A DNA stretch of 64,000 bases from Enoplolaimus lenunculus (lineage: Eukaryota > Nematoda > Enoplea > Enoplida > Thoracostomopsidae): positions 1 through 64,000 of the forward strand of contig JASANG010002569.1 in assembly GCA_030248215.1 (NCBI GenBank), in the 5' to 3' direction. Under the pieces are notes generated by a model. It had not been told where the DNA came from. It saw nothing but the letters and a program-made list of their open reading frames with translations, and ran no database searches. Shown here one piece after another: positions 59,716 through 64,000 of the stretch (its first letter is position 1; the number at the start of each line of letters is the position of its first letter). Both the position numbers and the translations under genes were made by a program.

Positions 59716-59885
59716 GGCCAATGTATTTAACAGGGCTGTGACATTAGTATAAGCATATTCCTAAACCTAAACCTAAGCGTGACAAAGAGATTACGCCTAA
59801 GCCTTAAAGAAAAAGTCGAAAGCTTAAGCTTACTCTATTGCAGTCCCGCAGAAATATGTTCCGCTCCTGCTCTCTTCATAGGCCG
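59716..59885 (+). mobile_element. Family A MITE, near-complete
   Basis: GGGCCAATGTATTTAACAGG at the left, then ACATTAGTATAAGCATATTC, CTAAACCTAAACCTAAGCG, AAAGCTTAAGCTTACTC..ATTGCAGTCCCGC-type sequence, and TTCCGCTCCTGCTCTCTTCA at the right. The ends are diverged. Confidence 0.72.
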
Positions 59886-61789
59886 GCTTCTGAAATTCGC
59901 AACATATCAATAGAATAAACAAAACCGTTACACACTATTCCCAGTATTGAATCGAAGGACTGACTATCCCTAATCTGTATTTATAAGCGCAGCTGAATAA
60001 ACGCTTAAACATATTTTAATGCGAGCCGAAAGGCAGTTGCAAACAGCGAACGTACGCTTAAAATGCAATATTTACTCAACGACTCCGGAGTCAATTTGTT
60101 AAAATACACCGAATTCAAAGTAGCGGATACTAAAGTTCAGACTTGGATAATAACGGTACATGAGGTGTGGGGGGGGGGGGCTCAAAGTCTGGTGATAACT
60201 TTTTTTCTTCAACTGCAATTTTCATACACTGTTAGATCCAAGTATAGCCAGCTCGCATCATGGTGTGTATTTTAAAACGCTTTCAGTTCATCAATGTTCA
60301 ATTTGTCACTATTAGCTAAGTACTTTTAGAGATTTTACCAATTTCGTTTGCGCCGAAAATATATATTTAGTAAAACTGCAATGATAGTCGATACGATATT
60401 TTGACGGTGCAACTTAAAGCATAGACATTTGAGATGTACCGGATGTACTGTAATAAAACTAACCGCACATGTCAAAGTTAAGATGTTAGTGGTGGAAATT
60501 GTAATACTTTAGGAAATCAATCTATGTGAATGATGGGAATTTGGAACCGTGAGAAATGTTGATTTTTAGCAACAATTTTAAGCTTGAAGCTTGAGTACAG
60601 GATTATAAATAAGAACAAAGTCAGCTTAAAGGTGAAAATTCGATAATGATGTAGTGAAGCGAAGACAGCGTTTTATCGAAAGCTTCTACTAGTATATTGA
60701 CCTCGGGTTGTGATATTTTTCACCTTCAGTTGTATTGATATTGAAAATCGAAACTGTAAGTAGATTGAACTAACTTCACGCTGTGTATACAGCAGGTATG
60801 GCAGGCTGAATTTGCAACCCGGTCCAATGATCCCGGAAACATCGGCCGGCGCTGAATTTGTCTCCGGGAAAATTAGGCCTGAAAGATTTGAGTTAGGCCG
60901 ATTTTCAAAAGCCAGCTTTCATTTATGCACCAAAATACTGATATCGAACAAGTACGGTCCCGAACTCCCGCAGTTTTGCGATAGCGTTTTTTCAATCATC
61001 GCATTGAGACATGACACATTAAAATTTCGACAAAAAATTTCTTTAAATTTTACGAGTTTTGAATTTGAATTTGAAATATTTAAAAAATAAACAAACTATA
61101 AATGTATACAAATCCGAAAGATACATTTAGAGCGAACCATCGAGAGAGCGGGGGGAATCGACAGGCACCCTACGGTTTGTTAAAAGTGGATTCGTTTAAC
61201 CTTTCGGGCCAACCGGGGCCGAGGTTTTGGGTACAGGAGAAATACATTATTCACAGATGGCTATTTTATGGAGCAAACGATCCCTATACCACTTATTAAA
61301 AACAATGACCACCTATACGGTTTTAGAATCAAATTGTCAAAAAAAATTTGAACAATTTTATTGTGAAAAATATCCGTGGTCGGCACAAATTTCTCACACG
61401 AACACCGAAATTCAAATCGCGAGGTGTAATTATAATGTGATCAAACTTGAGAATATTTGCGTCAAAATAATCACCACCGCGATACTTTTTAAACTGAACT
61501 TTGTCACGCCTTGAGTGTCAACCAAATTCCCTAAAGTTTTGCGTTCGTTGTGAAATTGTTCCACTCAAAAATTTACTCAAAATATGCTCAAAAAATAGAT
61601 ATATCTATTTTAAAATATATTAAAATAACAAAGAAACAAATGACATAATATAAATGAATAATATTTATATAAATAAATAAATAAATAAAACATGAATAAA
61701 GTAAACGAAACTTTGTTCGGCAAACATTTGTGGTAAAGTAGAATATTGTTTAGTTGTAAAAATTGGTTTAAAGGACGGTGCCAAAAAAC
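59886..61789. other. Intergenic DNA with a cluster of open frames
   Basis: A run of about 12 G lies at 60168. Three successive + strand open frames (60812-61090, 61102-61299, 61227-61514) lie in locally GC-richer sequence; the first reads MQPGPMIPETSAGAEFVSGK. I recognise no domain and cannot tell whether this is an old coding remnant or chance. Confidence 0.35.
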
Positions 61790-61953
61790 GGCCCATGTAT
61801 AGAACAGGGCCGGAAAAGTAGTACAAGCATGTTCCTAAGCCTAAGCCTAAGCCTAAGCCTAAGCCTAAGCCAAGCTAAAGATTAGTCTAAAGCTTAAGCT
61901 TACTTTTTTTCTAGTCTTACAGAAAGGCGTTCCGCCCCTGATCTTTACATGGT
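61790..61953 (+). mobile_element. Family A MITE with an expanded TAAGCC hexamer array
   Basis: It starts GGCCCATGTATAGAACAGGG and ends GTTCCGCCCCTGATCTTTAC then ATGGTC. At 61834-61871 CCTAAG units repeat about six times without interruption. The flanks CCAAAAAA and CCGAAAAT agree at 6 of 8 if the element is taken one base longer at each side. Confidence 0.8.
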
Positions 61954-63595
61954 CCCGAAAATCTAAAGCACTATTTTAAACCTTTTTCGGGTTTCAAATA
62001 ACATCTTTCAGTTTATTCAGTATCCTGTAAACTAATAATAAAAAAAGTATTATTAAGGGGGAAGGTGTCCTGCTAACTAAAGTTGATCAAAACGCTTTGT
62101 TGTAATCAGAGAAACTCTGTAATTAGCATAGGTCGCAGATATTACAGTGTCAAACCGCTGTTTTAGCATCGATATAAACGCTATTTTTAAACGCAAGAAC
62201 TGTGTCGTATTTTTGAGACAATTTCAAGAATAAGGTTCGATATTATACGTTTGGCCAAATTTCAGTTTGCTAGATTGTGGTTTAAATTTTATTTTTAAAA
62301 CTTTTTGTTTATAACCAATATATCACAATTGACAAAGACACAAATTTGGACAGTATTTCGTTTCGTAAAAGTTGTTTCGATTGTTTGATAACAATCTCTT
62401 AAATTTGAAATTTAACTTTTTGTCGAATTAAAGGCCGATATGGTTTTGTTTGAAGGTTTTTTTGCAAATCATTGTGTTAAAATACGCGACAATAATAACA
62501 CGAACAAAAGTTGTGGACGTTGGATTTGCTTGTTGCGTCAAATTAAAATAATTTTACCTCAGTTTATATATAAACATACATGTCAAAGTATACAGGCCAT
62601 CTTAACACTCATATATACATACAAAAGTGTACGGACGTTTTAAGAGGGATCCTTGGCCATAATTGCTATTTTCATATGATCTCTGACCGTCCATAAACAA
62701 TTGTCATAGCAGCCAAGGCATGAAAATGTAACTACAGCCAAAAAATATGCGTTTAACTCAAATTCGAGATCAAAACTTGCGCTCAAAATTGTCTTTTTTA
62801 CAAAATGTTTTTTCACTCATTTTGACAACAAATTCTCTTAAAAACGAGTAAATATTGCTGGTGTGTGCGAGTGTGTTGTTTTTAAGAGAAATTTGCTTTT
62901 TTTGAGTATCCAAAAATTAAATTTTATGGTAACTATGTGTATATATATGTCTGATGAATTTTGATTGATGACTGAACCGTGTGTGAAATACTATTTAAAG
63001 GTGTGCCAGGCCGGTAATGCAAAAGGCGCCGCCTTTTCAATCGACGCCGCCAAAAAGGCCGGGCGGCGTCCTTTGAAATGACTGGATACCTGGTTTCCGG
63101 ATCATACATTTTTTGTTCCTTCTACTGTCGAATTAGGCTGAGTAAATCTGAAGGCTTTTTACAATAGTAACATTTGCAAAATATGAAACGATGTACATAA
63201 CGAATGAAACATATGAACCGGTCAGGAAGTAGCCGAAGTATAAAGGTTATGCGATAATCGCCACGCTCTGGCGTGCCGTACGGTATAGTTTTGCGCTCCA
63301 CAGAAAAGATTTTACCTATTTTCATTGGCAACATTAAGTGTCGGGCGGCGACGCGTGACAGCGTCCGGCACTGTAACGTAAAGCGAAACCCTAGACCAAG
63401 AGCTAAAAGCGAAACACAACTAGGTATAGCAAAAGCATGTTGCATTGGCTAATTCTGACTATATACAAATAAATTTTTGTTAAAAATTGCTATCAAACTT
63501 TTTTAATAGGAAATCTCGTCCATTACCTAAAACTTAAAAAAATGATACAATGCCACATACAAACTGACCAGCGACACAACTTATATAATAATTTC
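61954..63595. other. Intergenic DNA with a family J-like end
   Basis: At 63340-63395, CGGGCGGCGACGCGTGACAG, CCGGCACTGTAACG and AAAGCGAAACCCTAG resemble the right end of family J (58352-58418); a matching left end was not found. A GC-rich, self-complementary patch lies at 63024-63075 (GGCGCCGCC, GACGCCGCC). No gene recognised. Confidence 0.45.
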
Positions 63596-63596
63596 A

Positions 63597-63787
63597 GCCA
63601 AAATATAGAACCGGTTCGGAACAGTGTTGTATAAGCATATTCCTTAACCTGAGCATAAGCCTAAGCGTACGAATGAGCTTATACCTTAGCCTACGCCGAA
63701 GCCTTAGCAAAAATATAATTCAAAGTTTAAGTTTACTCTATTTCAGTCGTACGGATCAACGTTCCGCTCCTGATCTTTGCATGAGCT
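63597..63787 (+). mobile_element. Family A MITE, diverged copy
   Basis: AATATAGAACCGGTTCGGAA, TTGTATAAGCATATTCC, GCATAAGCCTAAGCGTAC and the right end ACGTTCCGCTCCTGATCTTT match the family; the terminal bases are diverged. Confidence 0.72.
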
Positions 63788-64000
63788 TAAATTTATTTCA
63801 ATGCTGTAACTGCCAAATTTTTTCGGCAATAATTATGCTTAAGTTGAAGGTCGATTTTTTGCCGAAGATATACCTCTTATGGGGCACCCTGAATACAGTT
63901 TATGTAATAAATAAAAATATAACACAGTGGGCTACAACTTGCAATAAATTGAAAAAAGTGAAGCGGTTCTAAAATTCATTATTAAATTTCAAATTTTGGC

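Noticed and set aside
59293-59721. A 142-codon minus-strand open frame as a gene
   Set aside because: It overlaps a family A MITE end, has no recognisable domain and no start context or conservation that I can judge.
61834-61871. Interstitial telomere scar
   Set aside because: The TTAGGC units lie inside a MITE whose other copies carry the same core, so it spread by transposition and not by chromosome fusion.

Overview
This is a piece of an AT-rich animal nuclear genome. It holds two spliced protein-coding genes on the + strand, and the rest is introns, intergenic DNA and short non-autonomous DNA transposons. The genes are the 3' part of a Prp19-family splicing factor (PRPF19; the first, short coding exon lies before the window) and a complete Tbx2/3-subfamily T-box transcription factor. 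The intron-exon structure, the Tbx2/3 gene (an animal-specific family) and the tRNA-derived SINE-like sequences show a metazoan. I favour an invertebrate deuterostome such as a tunicate, but this is inference from the general look of the proteins and the small introns and cannot be fixed from sequence alone.

Layout. 1-7628: thirteen coding exons of Prp19, encoding the U-box, central oligomerisation region and WD40 propeller; about 496 codons are present and fuse in frame across every GT-AG junction. 7629-25188: intergenic DNA with two tRNA-like (SINE) fragments, a three-level nest of transposons at 9309-9947, two abutting MITEs at 14902-15558, a large GTT microsatellite at 18974-19234 and an almost perfect palindromic MITE at 19404-19612. 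25189-37866: the Tbx2/3 gene, seven coding exons joining to 1057 residues; the T-box is split over exons 1-5 and one 2.1 kb terminal exon encodes a long low-complexity C-terminus. 37867-64000: no convincing host gene; a dense field of MITEs and tandem repeats, including a 2.6 kb element with about 95 bp terminal inverted repeats (55832-58418).

Repeat families (names local to this report): A, GGCCCATGTATAGAACAGGG ends, 8 bp target duplications, internal TTAGGC hexamers, more than 20 copies or fragments; B, CTGTAGTGACCCGAATAA ends; C, CAAGAGTGGAT ends with 7 bp duplications; D, CACTG(C/T) ends with TA duplications; F, (C/T)AGTGGCGGATC hAT-like ends; G, CAGGGTGCAACCGG ends; H, GGCCCRTARCCARC ends; J, GC-rich GGGTTGCGCTATAC ends. 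No transposase, reverse transcriptase, capsid or envelope gene was recognised, so these elements would depend on enzymes encoded elsewhere. The two host genes are not obviously linked in function: one is a constitutive spliceosome and ubiquitin-ligase component, the other a developmental regulator. The large, gene-free flanks and long early introns of Tbx2/3 are where its regulatory DNA would be expected. I found no previously undescribed biological system beyond these mobile-element structures.
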